NCBI GenBank assembly: GCA_023405815.1
Contig: JAEXXM010000024.1
Coordinates: forward strand, 1 to 39,645
Reading direction: 5' to 3'
Source: Pseudomonadota bacterium
GTDB taxonomy: Bacteria; Pseudomonadota; Alphaproteobacteria; Rhizobiales; Hyphomicrobiaceae
DNA: 39,645 nucleotides
The first letter of the stretch is position 1. Each line of letters starts with the position of its first letter. This document shows positions 26,245 through 35,890 of this stretch, piece after piece. The notes beneath the pieces were generated by a model, which was given only the letters and a program-made list of their open reading frames with translations, ran no database searches and was not told the origin of the DNA. A program made the position numbers and the translations under genes.

Positions 26245-27950
26245 TGGTTCCTTTGAAACACCCGACGGGCGCGAAGCCGCCGGCTTCCGAGCCGAAGCAG
26301 CTCGGCGAGATCGCGCTGATCGGTATCTACGAAGTCTCGAAGATCCTAGCCAAGCCGGCGCGCCTCGAGACGACGCTGTCGAACGTCCTCAATCTGCTGT
26401 CCTCGTTCCTGGACATGCAGCACGGCACGGTCGTGCTCCTCGACGACGACGACGTTCCCGGCATGGTCGTAGGGTCCGTCTGGACCGAGGAGGTGGACTA
26501 CGACGGCCACCTCCATCTGCCGCGCAAGGTGCTCGATCAGATCATCGCCACGGCCATGCCGCTGGTTCTGGAAAACGCCGGCGAGCACCCGGCGTTCCAG
26601 GACGCCCACCTCGCCTCCATCGGTGGCGGGGAGCCCATCTCGTTCATCGGTGTGCCGATCAAGATCGAGGATCGCGTCGTCGGCACGTTGTCCATCGTGC
26701 GCGTGTGGGACAAGCGCAGCGAATTCCGCTCCGACCACGACGTGCGCTTCCTGTCGATGATCGCCAATCTCATTGGCCAGACCATCCACCTGCATCGCGT
26801 CATTGCCCGCGATCGCGAGCGGCTCATGGACCAGAGCCGGCGCCTCGAGAAGGAGCTGACTAGCGTCAAGCCGGGTAAGGAGCGCGCACGCGTTGCCGGC
26901 ATCATCGGCGAGAGCGCGCCAATCCGCTCCCTTCTGAAGAAGATCGAGATCGTTGCCAAGTCCAATGCCACGGTGCTGCTGCGCGGCGAATCCGGGACGG
27001 GCAAGGAGCTTTGCGCCCGCGCCATCCACGAGCTCTCGACGCGCTCCAAGGGCCCGTTCGTCAAGGTGAACTGCGCCGCGCTGCCGGAATCAGTCCTTGA
27101 GTCGGAGCTGTTCGGGCACGAGAAGGGCGCCTTCACCGGCGCCATCGCCTCGCGCAAGGGCCGCTTCGAGGTGGCCGACGGCGGCACGATCTTCCTTGAT
27201 GAGATCGGCGAGATCTCTGCCGCGTTCCAGGCAAAGCTTCTGCGCGTCCTGCAGGAAGGCGAGTTCGACCGCGTCGGCAGCACCAAGACGCAGAAGGTCG
27301 ACGTGCGCGTCGTGGCCGCCACCAATCGCGATCTCGAGGAGGCGGTCAGCCAGGGCACGTTCCGTGCCGACCTCTATTACCGCATCAGCGTCGTCCCCTT
27401 GCGCATCCCTTCGCTGCGCGAGCGCCAGGGCGACATTCCCATCCTCGCCGAGACGTTCCTCGACCGCTTCAACAAGGAGAACGGTCGCAACCTCAAGCTC
27501 GCTTCCAGCGCGCTCGACGTGCTCAAGGCGTGCTATTTCCCCGGCAACGTACGCGAGCTTGAGAACTGCGTGTTCCGCACCGCCACGCTCGCTTCAGGGG
27601 CGTCAATCGTCGACGACGATTTCGCCTGCCGCCATGACCAATGCCTCTCCTCGCTGCTCTGGAAGGGGAACGGGACACCGCTGCCGGATCGTCCCCAGCC
27701 GCAGATTCCATTGCCTGTCATGCCGTCCCTGGCAGACTCCCGTTCGGTCAATGGCTCGGCGTCGGACCTCCGGTCCAGCGAGGACGGCGCGCATCGCACG
27801 GGCGGGGACGCCTCCGAGCGCGAGCGTCTCGTCGAGGCCATGGAGAAAGCCGGATGGGTTCAGGCCAAAGCCGCGCGCATCCTCGGGCTGACGCCGCGCC
27901 AGATCGGCTACGCCCTGAAGAAGCACGGCATCGAGATCCGTCATTTCTGA
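26244..27950 (+). CDS. nifA: Nif-specific sigma-54 activator NifA, oxygen-sensitive type
   Basis: A 568-residue bacterial enhancer-binding protein that activates nif promoters. Order: N-terminal GAF domain (about residues 20-200), AAA+ domain with Walker A GESGTGKE near residues 248-255 and the sigma-54 contact motif GAFTGA at 295-300, an interdomain linker, and a C-terminal Fis-type helix-turn-helix (AKAARILGLTPRQIGYALKKHG). The cysteines Cys430, Cys442, Cys462 and Cys467 give C-X11-C-X19-C-X4-C, the metal-binding signature of rhizobial NifA that makes it directly oxygen-sensitive and distinguishes it from Klebsiella-type NifA. The ATG at 26244 with GAGG nine bases upstream is preferred over 26190. 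Binding sites for it are seen upstream of three units to the right. Confidence 0.96.
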   Translation: MVPLKHPTGAKPPASEPKQLGEIALIGIYEVSKILAKPARLETTLSNVLNLLSSFLDMQHGTVVLLDDDDVPGMVVGSVWTEEVDYDGHLHLPRKVLDQIIATAMPLVLENAGEHPAFQDAHLASIGGGEPISFIGVPIKIEDRVVGTLSIVRVWDKRSEFRSDHDVRFLSMIANLIGQTIHLHRVIARDRERLMDQSRRLEKELTSVKPGKERARVAGIIGESAPIRSLLKKIEIVAKSNATVLLRGESGTGKELCARAIHELSTRSKGPFVKVNCAALPESVLESELFGHEKGAFTGAIASRKGRFEVADGGTIFLDEIGEISAAFQAKLLRVLQEGEFDRVGSTKTQKVDVRVVAATNRDLEEAVSQGTFRADLYYRISVVPLRIPSLRERQGDIPILAETFLDRFNKENGRNLKLASSALDVLKACYFPGNVRELENCVFRTATLASGASIVDDDFACRHDQCLSSLLWKGNGTPLPDRPQPQIPLPVMPSLADSRSVNGSASDLRSSEDGAHRTGGDASERERLVEAMEKAGWVQAKAARILGLTPRQIGYALKKHGIEIRHF

Positions 27951-27964
27951 CGTTTAACGCGAGC

Positions 27965-28816
27965 TCAGGCGGCGGCGGGGGATATCACCACTGCGACGTC
28001 GCACGGACGGGCGAAGTACGGCATCGACGTGACGAGGATGTCTGCGCCCGCGCGCGCATAGTCGGCCGCATTGTCGGCGGTAATGCCGCCCGCGACCGCG
28101 ACGAGCGGCCTGCTCGGTCTGGAGTTCAGCTCGGCGATCAGCACGGCGACTTCGGCCGCGCTGAACTTCTCCGCCTGCACCACGTCGAAGCCCGCATCCG
28201 CAGCTGAGAGCGCGCCGACGACATCCTTCGCCTCGATGACGAGCTTCTTTTCCGGCGCCGCACGTCTGAGCCTTGCGACCGTGGTTGCAAGCGGCTCCTG
28301 CGCAAGAAATACGCGATGCTCGGGAAACACGAGGATGCTCTCGGACAGTCCGAAGCGATGCATCGAGGCCCCGCCGGCCTGCACGGCACGTACGGCAAAT
28401 GACTTCGTGCCCGGCGTGTTCTTGCGCGTGCACGCGACGGCGATCCCGGGCGCAACGGCGCGCGCTGCATCGACGATCGAGCGCGCGGCGCTGGCGACGC
28501 CGGACCACGCCTCGATGAGGGTCTGCGCCACCTTCCACCCGCGATGCAGCGCCGCGGCGGTGCCCTCGGCGATGAGGATCGCCGTGCCGGCATCGAGCCG
28601 GTCGCCGGAGCCGACGTGAGCGATAACGGACCCGCAACCGGCCAGCATGAGCAGCGCCGCCGCGCTCTCGACCTCGGCCGCGACCATCGGCCCGCGGGCG
28701 CTGAAGGTCATCACGCCCGGCGCCTGCCCGATGCCGAGCGCGCTCGTGGTGAGGTCGCCAAAAGGGACGTCGTCTGCGAGCAGAGCTTCGAGCTCGCTTG
28801 GAAGTGCCATCGTCAT
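27965..28816 (-). CDS. modD: ModD, quinolinate-phosphoribosyltransferase-like molybdenum protein
   Basis: A 283-residue protein of the NadC fold, ModD branch. It begins LEALLADDVPFGDLTTSALGIG, has the TRKNTPGTK segment typical of the fold and ends with AVAGGITADNAADYARAGADILVTS. ModD is known from molybdate-uptake loci, where its catalytic role is unclear. Placement between nifA and a nif-type promoter fits a link to the molybdenum demand of nitrogenase; a conventional NadC would normally sit with nadA/nadB. Two start codons (28816, 28810) are possible; 28816 has a G-run eight bases upstream. It converges on nifA with 14 bases between stops. Confidence 0.8.
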   Translation of the reverse strand: MTMALPSELEALLADDVPFGDLTTSALGIGQAPGVMTFSARGPMVAAEVESAAALLMLAGCGSVIAHVGSGDRLDAGTAILIAEGTAAALHRGWKVAQTLIEAWSGVASAARSIVDAARAVAPGIAVACTRKNTPGTKSFAVRAVQAGGASMHRFGLSESILVFPEHRVFLAQEPLATTVARLRRAAPEKKLVIEAKDVVGALSAADAGFDVVQAEKFSAAEVAVLIAELNSRPSRPLVAVAGGITADNAADYARAGADILVTSMPYFARPCDVAVVISPAAA

Positions 28817-28857
28817 CGCTCGAGCCCCCCGATCGCGCCTTTGACCGGACACGACCG

Positions 28858-28953
28858 CGTCGGGTTTCCGACAAAGACGACGGCGCCCGGATGCGATAGG
28901 CTCCGAGATCGCTGCAGAATTGCCGTGTCGATGCAGTTCGGCATGCGGATTGC
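28858..28953 (+). promoter_or_regulatory. Sigma-54 promoter with near-match NifA site, upstream of the DUF2478 gene
   Basis: GGCATGCGGATTGC with GG at 28940-28941 and GC at 28952-28953 gives the exact ten-base spacing of -24/-12 promoters and nine of eleven consensus positions. About 75 bases upstream, CGT-N10-ACA at 28858-28873 matches the NifA upstream activator sequence except for one base. Transcription would start near 28965, 40 bases before the ATG. Confidence 0.65.
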
Positions 28954-29004
28954 TCTTTTGCTTATGGCGTCTTGGTCGTCGACTTGGCTCGCGCGGAGAG
29001 TGAC

Positions 29005-29622
29005 ATGCAATTTCTGAGCTACCGCGAGCATCTGCTGAAGCTGGCGGCTGTCATCTACCGCTCCGGCGAGGACGACGTCGATGGCCTGCTGGCGAAGTTC
29101 GCCGCCGATCTCATCCGCGAAGGACACCGCATCGGCGGCGTGGTGCAGTCCAACGCCAAGGATACTGCGAGCCCGCAGGTGGTGATGTCCCTTGTAGACC
29201 TGATGACCGGCCGGACGATCTCCATCACCCAGGCGCTGGGGGCGAGTTCCTCGGCCTGCAAGCTCGACCCGTGCGGCCTGGCGGACGCGGCGGTCTCCGT
29301 GAGCCGCGCCATCGCCGAGGGTGTCGAGCTTGTTATCGTGAACAAGTTCTCCAAGCAGGAAGCCGGCGGCGGCGGCCTGCGCGCCGAGATAGCTGATGCC
29401 GTCGTCGCCGGGCTGCCGATCCTCACCGCCGTGTCTGACAAGTGCTATGACGATTGGATTGCTTTCACCGGCGGCTATGGCACCACGCTCGCCTGCGAGC
29501 GCCGCGTCGTCGACGATTGGTGGCGCGAGACATCGCTGCGCGAGGGGCGCGCGCGGGTGCTGGCCAGCGTCGAGCGCTCGCTCGCGGATACAAACTCCGG
29601 CGAGCTGGCCCCGAGCGGATGA
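29005..29622 (+). CDS. DUF2478 protein (NTPase-like) linked to molybdenum/nif genes
   Basis: A 205-residue cytosolic protein matching the DUF2478 layout: an early AVIYRSGEDDVDGLLAKFA segment where nucleoside triphosphatases carry their phosphate loop, GHRIGGVVQ, ITQALGASSSACKLDPCGLADAA, VIVNKFSKQEA (a strand ending in an NK-type motif) and a C-terminal helix. DUF2478 proteins often occur near molybdate-uptake or nitrogenase genes. GGAGAG six bases before the ATG fixes the start; a TTG at 28972 is a poorer choice. The near-NifA/sigma-54 promoter upstream predicts nif co-regulation. A role in molybdenum or nucleotide handling is inference. Confidence 0.75.
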   Translation: MQFLSYREHLLKLAAVIYRSGEDDVDGLLAKFAADLIREGHRIGGVVQSNAKDTASPQVVMSLVDLMTGRTISITQALGASSSACKLDPCGLADAAVSVSRAIAEGVELVIVNKFSKQEAGGGGLRAEIADAVVAGLPILTAVSDKCYDDWIAFTGGYGTTLACERRVVDDWWRETSLREGRARVLASVERSLADTNSGELAPSG

Positions 29623-29626
29623 AAGG

Positions 29627-29743
29627 TGTCGGACATACGACACGCATCAGCCCGTTATGTCGCGGGGCCGACAGGCTCTAGACCGGCAGCGGCACCTTAT
29701 AACTAGTCAAATTCAAATAGTTAAGCTCTGGCACGCCGCTTGA
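29627..29743 (+). promoter_or_regulatory. NifA-activated sigma-54 promoter for the small ORF-LRV-suf operon
   Basis: Two perfect TGT-N10-ACA NifA sites at 29627-29642 and 29658-29673 lie three helical turns (31 bases) apart. ATTCAA-N4-TTA at 29711-29723 is one mismatch from the IHF consensus, in the place where IHF bends DNA. The -24/-12 element TGGCACGCCGCTTGA spans 29729-29743, with correct spacing and only the last base off consensus. Transcription should start near 29755, 36 bases before the small ORF. Confidence 0.85.
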
Positions 29744-29790
29744 AAGGGTGTCCCGGCGACCTCCGTCGCCGACCTTTCGGGAGCGAACAG

Positions 29791-29919
29791 ATGGCGAGCC
29801 ATTGCGCGTGCGAACGATCTCGCATCGTTGAGCAGCAGTGCTGCGCTGGCGCGCTGGGCGCGATCCAATTCGTGATCTGCATCAGCAGAAAGTCCGTGGT
29901 GTCGGAGGTGCGAGCATGA
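29791..29919 (+). CDS. Small cysteine-rich protein, 42 residues, in the nif operon
   Basis: A previously easy-to-miss ORF. It starts at an ATG with GGGAG seven bases upstream, encodes 42 residues and stops at a TGA that overlaps the LRV start by four bases (ATGA). Five cysteines stand at positions 5, 7, 17, 18 and 30: a C-A-C pair, an adjacent C-C pair and a later single Cys. The middle (about residues 19-31) is hydrophobic. It is the first ORF of the NifA/sigma-54 transcript. Cys content and context suggest a metal- or iron-sulfur-binding microprotein or a regulatory leader that couples translation to LRV; both are inference. No family recognised. Confidence 0.55.
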   Translation: MASHCACERSRIVEQQCCAGALGAIQFVICISRKSVVSEVRA

Positions 29920-30723
29920 GCGCCGCCGACGATGCGAATGCTGCCTTGGCGGCGCTCGACTGGCTCGGCCGGCCTGTGCATTGCGCCGATTGCCCGCACG
30001 AGGTCATCCGCGCCGAGGCGCGCTGCGATCTCGGTCGCATCTGTGTGCGCGATCAGCGCGCGCGGCGCATCGATCGCTTCTTCGCCGCCAATCCCTCCGA
30101 GGCGGACAAGTACCTGAAGCATCCCTATTTCGAGGCGCGCGTGCTGGCGGCGAAGTACGCCAGCGTCTTTCTGCTGCCATCTCTTCTGGACGATCCCGAG
30201 CCGGACGTGCGCACGATGGTGGCGCAGCGCCTGCCAGTGAGCCGAATTGCCCATCTCGTCAACGACCCGGACCGCAAGGTCCGCATCGCCGTGGCCCAAC
30301 GGCTCGAAGGCGCGCCGCTGGTGTCGATGCTGAGCGACCAGGACTATTGGGTGCGCCTCGTCGCAGTGAAGCGCGTGCCGGAGGACGTCCTCCCCGCAGC
30401 CATGCACGATCCCGATGCGCAGGTGCGCCGCGAGGTGGCGCGCCGCATCAAGCCGGACGTCCTGCCGGCAATGTCCTTCGATCCGGACCCCTTGGTGCGC
30501 GTGGCCGTCGCTGCGCGACTAGAGCCCAAGCAGCTTATGGCGCTCGTCGGCGATGCGGACTTGCGCGTCCGCTATGTCGTGGCGGAGCGCGGCACGCGGG
30601 TCGTGCTCGCGCGCCTTCTCGACGACCCCGATCCCGAGGTGAAGCGCCTCGCCCGTCAGCGGGCCGAGGTCGAAGGCCCGGCCGCGACCGGCGCCGATTC
30701 GATTTGCATGAGCGGAGAAGAGA

Positions 30724-30749
<26 letters not shown>
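29916..30749 (+). CDS. LRV protein with N-terminal 4Fe-4S cluster motif
   Basis: A 277-residue leucine-rich-repeat-variant protein. Cys23, Cys26, Cys37 and Cys43 (C-X2-C-X10-C-X5-C) would bind a 4Fe-4S cluster, as in the structurally known Azotobacter LRV protein. From about residue 65 to 255 at least seven repeats of exactly 24 residues follow, each with a D-P-D-x-x-V-R core and an alternating alpha/3-10-helix pattern. GGAGGTG six bases upstream fixes the start. Its 3' end overlaps sufB by 26 bases, so translation is coupled. It likely helps iron-sulfur handling for nitrogenase; its true partner is unknown. Confidence 0.85.
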
Positions 30750-32205
<1,456 letters not shown>

Positions 32206-32231
32206 TATCGCCGCGGACGAAGGAGTACGCT

Positions 32232-32990
32232 ATGACGCCGCTACTAGAGATCAAAGACCTGCGCGCCGAGATCGCCGGCAAGAGTATCCTCAACGGCGTC
32301 GACCTTGTCGTCGGCAAGGGAGAGGTGCACGCCATCATGGGGCCGAACGGCTCCGGCAAGTCGACGCTGTCGTACGTGCTGGCCGGCAAGCCCGACTATG
32401 ACGTCACCGGTGGAGAGGCGCTGCTGGACGGTGTCGATTTCCTCGGCATGGAGGCAGACGAGCGCGCCGCCGCCGGCCTTTTCCTCGCCTTCCAGTATCC
32501 GCTGGAGATTCCAGGCGTAACGACGATGACGTTCCTGCGCTCGGCAATCAACGCGCAGCGCAAGAAGCGCGGCGAGTCCGAGCTGTCGTCTCCAGAGATA
32601 TTGCGCCGCGTGCGCGCCGAGGCGGAAAAGCTCGGCATCGATCCGGAGATGCTGCGCCGCCCCGTCAATGTCGGGTTCTCCGGTGGCGAGAAGAAGCGCG
32701 CCGAGACGCTGCAGATGTCGCTCTTGGAGCCGCGCCTTTGCGTGCTCGACGAAACCGACTCCGGCCTCGACATCGACGCGCTGAAGGTCGTCGCCGACGG
32801 CGTCAACCGCCTCCGCTCGCCCGAGCGCTCGATGATCGTCATCACCCACTACCAGCGCCTGCTGAACTATATCGTGCCCGACGTCGTGCACGTCTTCTCC
32901 AAGGGGCGGATCGTGCGCACCGGCGGCAAGGAGCTGGCGCTGGAGCTCGAAGCCAACGGCTATGCCGAGTATCTGGAAGAGGCAGCGTGA
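32232..32990 (+). CDS. sufC: SufC ATPase of the SUF complex
   Basis: A 252-residue ABC-type ATPase that drives conformational change in SufBC2D. Walker A is GPNGSGKS at residues 37-44; the signature SGGEKKRAE and Walker B LCVLDETDSGLDID follow, then a conserved histidine in VITHYQRLL. AAGGAG lies upstream of the ATG, 26 bases after sufB. Length and order match SufC. Confidence 0.97.
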   Translation: MTPLLEIKDLRAEIAGKSILNGVDLVVGKGEVHAIMGPNGSGKSTLSYVLAGKPDYDVTGGEALLDGVDFLGMEADERAAAGLFLAFQYPLEIPGVTTMTFLRSAINAQRKKRGESELSSPEILRRVRAEAEKLGIDPEMLRRPVNVGFSGGEKKRAETLQMSLLEPRLCVLDETDSGLDIDALKVVADGVNRLRSPERSMIVITHYQRLLNYIVPDVVHVFSKGRIVRTGGKELALELEANGYAEYLEEAA

Positions 32991-32994
32991 CGCG

Positions 32995-34329
32995 ATGAAC
33001 ATGGAAGCTCGTCCGACACGGACTGCCGCCGACGAAGGTTTCATCAAGGCGTTTGCGGACGCAGGAGACGGGCTGCCCGGCAGCGCCCAGGTGAAGGCGC
33101 AGCGCGCCGCCGCCTTCGGCCGCTTTAAGGCCTGCGGCCTCCCCAGCCGCCGCATCGAGCAGTGGAAATACACGGACCTGCGCTCGTTCCTGCGCGAGGC
33201 GCGCCCGCTGGCATCGCCCCCGGGCGCAGCCGAGCGGCGGCGCGCCGCCGACGCAGGCGCCGCCTTTGCCGGCTTGAAGCCGCGTCGCCTCGTGTTCGTC
33301 GATGGCAGCTTCGTCGCCGAGCTGTCCGATCTGAGTTCGCTCGAGGACGGCCTGACCATAGCCTCGCTCGCCCAGGTGCTCACCGCGGGCGCGCCGGAGG
33401 TTGTCAGTCGCATCGGACAATCCGCCGTAGGCCAGGGTGACATTGCATATGCGCTCAACACCGCGTTCATGTCGGACGGCGCGGTGATCGGCGTGGCTTC
33501 GGGCAAGCACATTGCGCGCCCCATCCACCTTGTATTCGCCTGCAGCAGTGAGAGACCGGCTGCAATCTTCATCCGCTCGCAGGTCACGCTCGGCGCCGGC
33601 GCGCGCCTCACGCTTATCGAAAGCCACGAAGCCTTCGGCGCCGTCGACTATCACGTCAACAGCGCCCTCGACATCGATATCGGCGAAGGCGCCGAGCTCG
33701 ATCACGTCAAGCTCGGCGCTGACGGGGACAAGGCGGTGCACGTCGCGACCACCGGAGCCGTTCTCTCCGCCGATGCCAAACTGCGCGACTTCGCCCTGAC
33801 CAGCGGCGGCGCGATGGTGCGCAACCAGGTGTTCGTCACCTGTAACGGGCAGGCCGCTACCGTTGATCTTCGCGGAGCCAGCCTGCTCAAAGGACGCCAG
33901 CACGTCGATACGACGCTCGTGCTCGACCACGCCGTCGCCGGATGTCAGAGTCGCGAGCTGTTCAAGGCCGTTCTCGACGACGAGAGCCGCTCCGTGTTTC
34001 AGGGCAAAATCATCGTCCGGCCCAAGGCGCAGAAGACCGACGCCCGCATGATGACCCAAGCGCTGCTGCTGTCGGAGAGGGCGGAGACGGACAACAAGCC
34101 CGAGCTGGAAATCTTTGCCGACGACGTACAGTGCGGCCATGGCGCCACCTGCGGCGCGCTCGACGAGAAGATGAAATTCTATCTCATGGCGCGCGGCATT
34201 CCTGCCGGCGAGGCGGAGGCGCTGCTGATCAAGGCATTCCTCGGCGAGGTGATCGACGGCGTCGCGCACGAAGGCGTGCGCGTTGCGCTCGCCAGCATCG
34301 TCAATGCAGCACTCGATGCGCGGAGCTGA
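32995..34329 (+). CDS. sufD: SufD subunit of the SUF complex
   Basis: A 444-residue partner of SufB and SufC, needed for iron acquisition on the scaffold. The N-terminal part has RRIEQWKYTDLRSFLREA; the C-terminal part has the SufB/D-type GRQHVDTTLVLDHAVAG, FQGKIIVRPKAQKTDARM and the conserved ADDVQCGHGATCGALDE. The ATG at 32995 is four bases after the sufC stop; another ATG two codons later is possible. Confidence 0.95.
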   Translation: MNMEARPTRTAADEGFIKAFADAGDGLPGSAQVKAQRAAAFGRFKACGLPSRRIEQWKYTDLRSFLREARPLASPPGAAERRRAADAGAAFAGLKPRRLVFVDGSFVAELSDLSSLEDGLTIASLAQVLTAGAPEVVSRIGQSAVGQGDIAYALNTAFMSDGAVIGVASGKHIARPIHLVFACSSERPAAIFIRSQVTLGAGARLTLIESHEAFGAVDYHVNSALDIDIGEGAELDHVKLGADGDKAVHVATTGAVLSADAKLRDFALTSGGAMVRNQVFVTCNGQAATVDLRGASLLKGRQHVDTTLVLDHAVAGCQSRELFKAVLDDESRSVFQGKIIVRPKAQKTDARMMTQALLLSERAETDNKPELEIFADDVQCGHGATCGALDEKMKFYLMARGIPAGEAEALLIKAFLGEVIDGVAHEGVRVALASIVNAALDARS

Positions 34330-34333
34330 GGTC

Positions 34334-35575
<1,242 letters not shown>

Positions 35576-35592
35576 GTGTCGTCGCCCGGAAG

Positions 35593-35625
35593 GTCGGGAC
35601 TCCGAGCGATGTCGCACGTCCCGAC
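35593..35625 (+). terminator. Hairpin after sufS, possible terminator
   Basis: GTCGGGAC at 35593-35600 and GTCCCGAC at 35618-35625 pair perfectly, 17 bases apart, 18 bases after the sufS stop. It overlaps the first of the two tandem repeats. No T-run follows, so termination would be weak or factor-assisted. Confidence 0.4.
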
Positions 35626-35660
35626 TGATCGTCGCGCGATGTCGCGCGCCTCTACTGATC
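35606..35660. repeat. Tandem 25-base direct repeats ahead of the nifB activator sites
   Basis: Bases 35606-35630 and 35636-35660 match at 21 of 25 positions with a 30-base period. Each starts GCGATGTCGC and ends ACTGATC. Each contains a TGTCG half-site followed after 11 bases by AC, so they look like degraded NifA sites; whether they bind NifA is open. Confidence 0.55.
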
Positions 35661-35662
35661 AA

Positions 35663-35789
35663 TGTCGGGTTCCCAACAGCTCCGACATTTGCGCCAGCGC
35701 TGTCGCCATCGCGACACGACACGAACGATGGAAAAAGGAGCAGAGATTCAAGGTGTTGGGCCGACGAAAACGCATGGCACGCAAGTTGC
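35663..35789 (+). promoter_or_regulatory. NifA-activated sigma-54 promoter of nifB
   Basis: Two perfect TGT-N10-ACA sites at 35663-35678 and 35701-35716 precede a perfect -24/-12 element, TGGCACGCAAGTTGC at 35775-35789. The nearer site is about 67 bases from the -24 element. Transcription should start near 35801, giving a leader of about 90 bases that begins with a small CTAGA/TCTAG hairpin (35790-35804). Confidence 0.93.
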
Positions 35790-35890
35790 CTAGAGCTTTT
35801 CTAGACGGCGTCGCAGGCCATAGACCGACACGGGACGACAAGTCGGTCCATTCGCGGCGGCGCCACCACGGGCATAGCGAGGTCGGCACT

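Larger units (their letters stand above)
35576..35890. other. Regulatory gap between sufS and nifB
   Basis: 315 bases without a gene. From left: an eight-base-pair hairpin (GTCGGGAC/GTCCCGAC, 35593-35625) as possible suf terminator, two tandem 25-base repeats (35606-35630 and 35636-35660, 21 of 25 bases identical), then the two NifA sites and the sigma-54 promoter described separately. An in-frame ATG at 35774 lies inside the -24 element, before the transcript begins, so it cannot be used as the nifB start. Confidence 0.75.

Noticed and set aside
35774..35890. Upstream in-frame ATG for nifB at 35774
   Set aside because: It lies inside the -24 element of the sigma-54 promoter, before the predicted transcript start, and would add an arginine-rich tail not typical of NifB.
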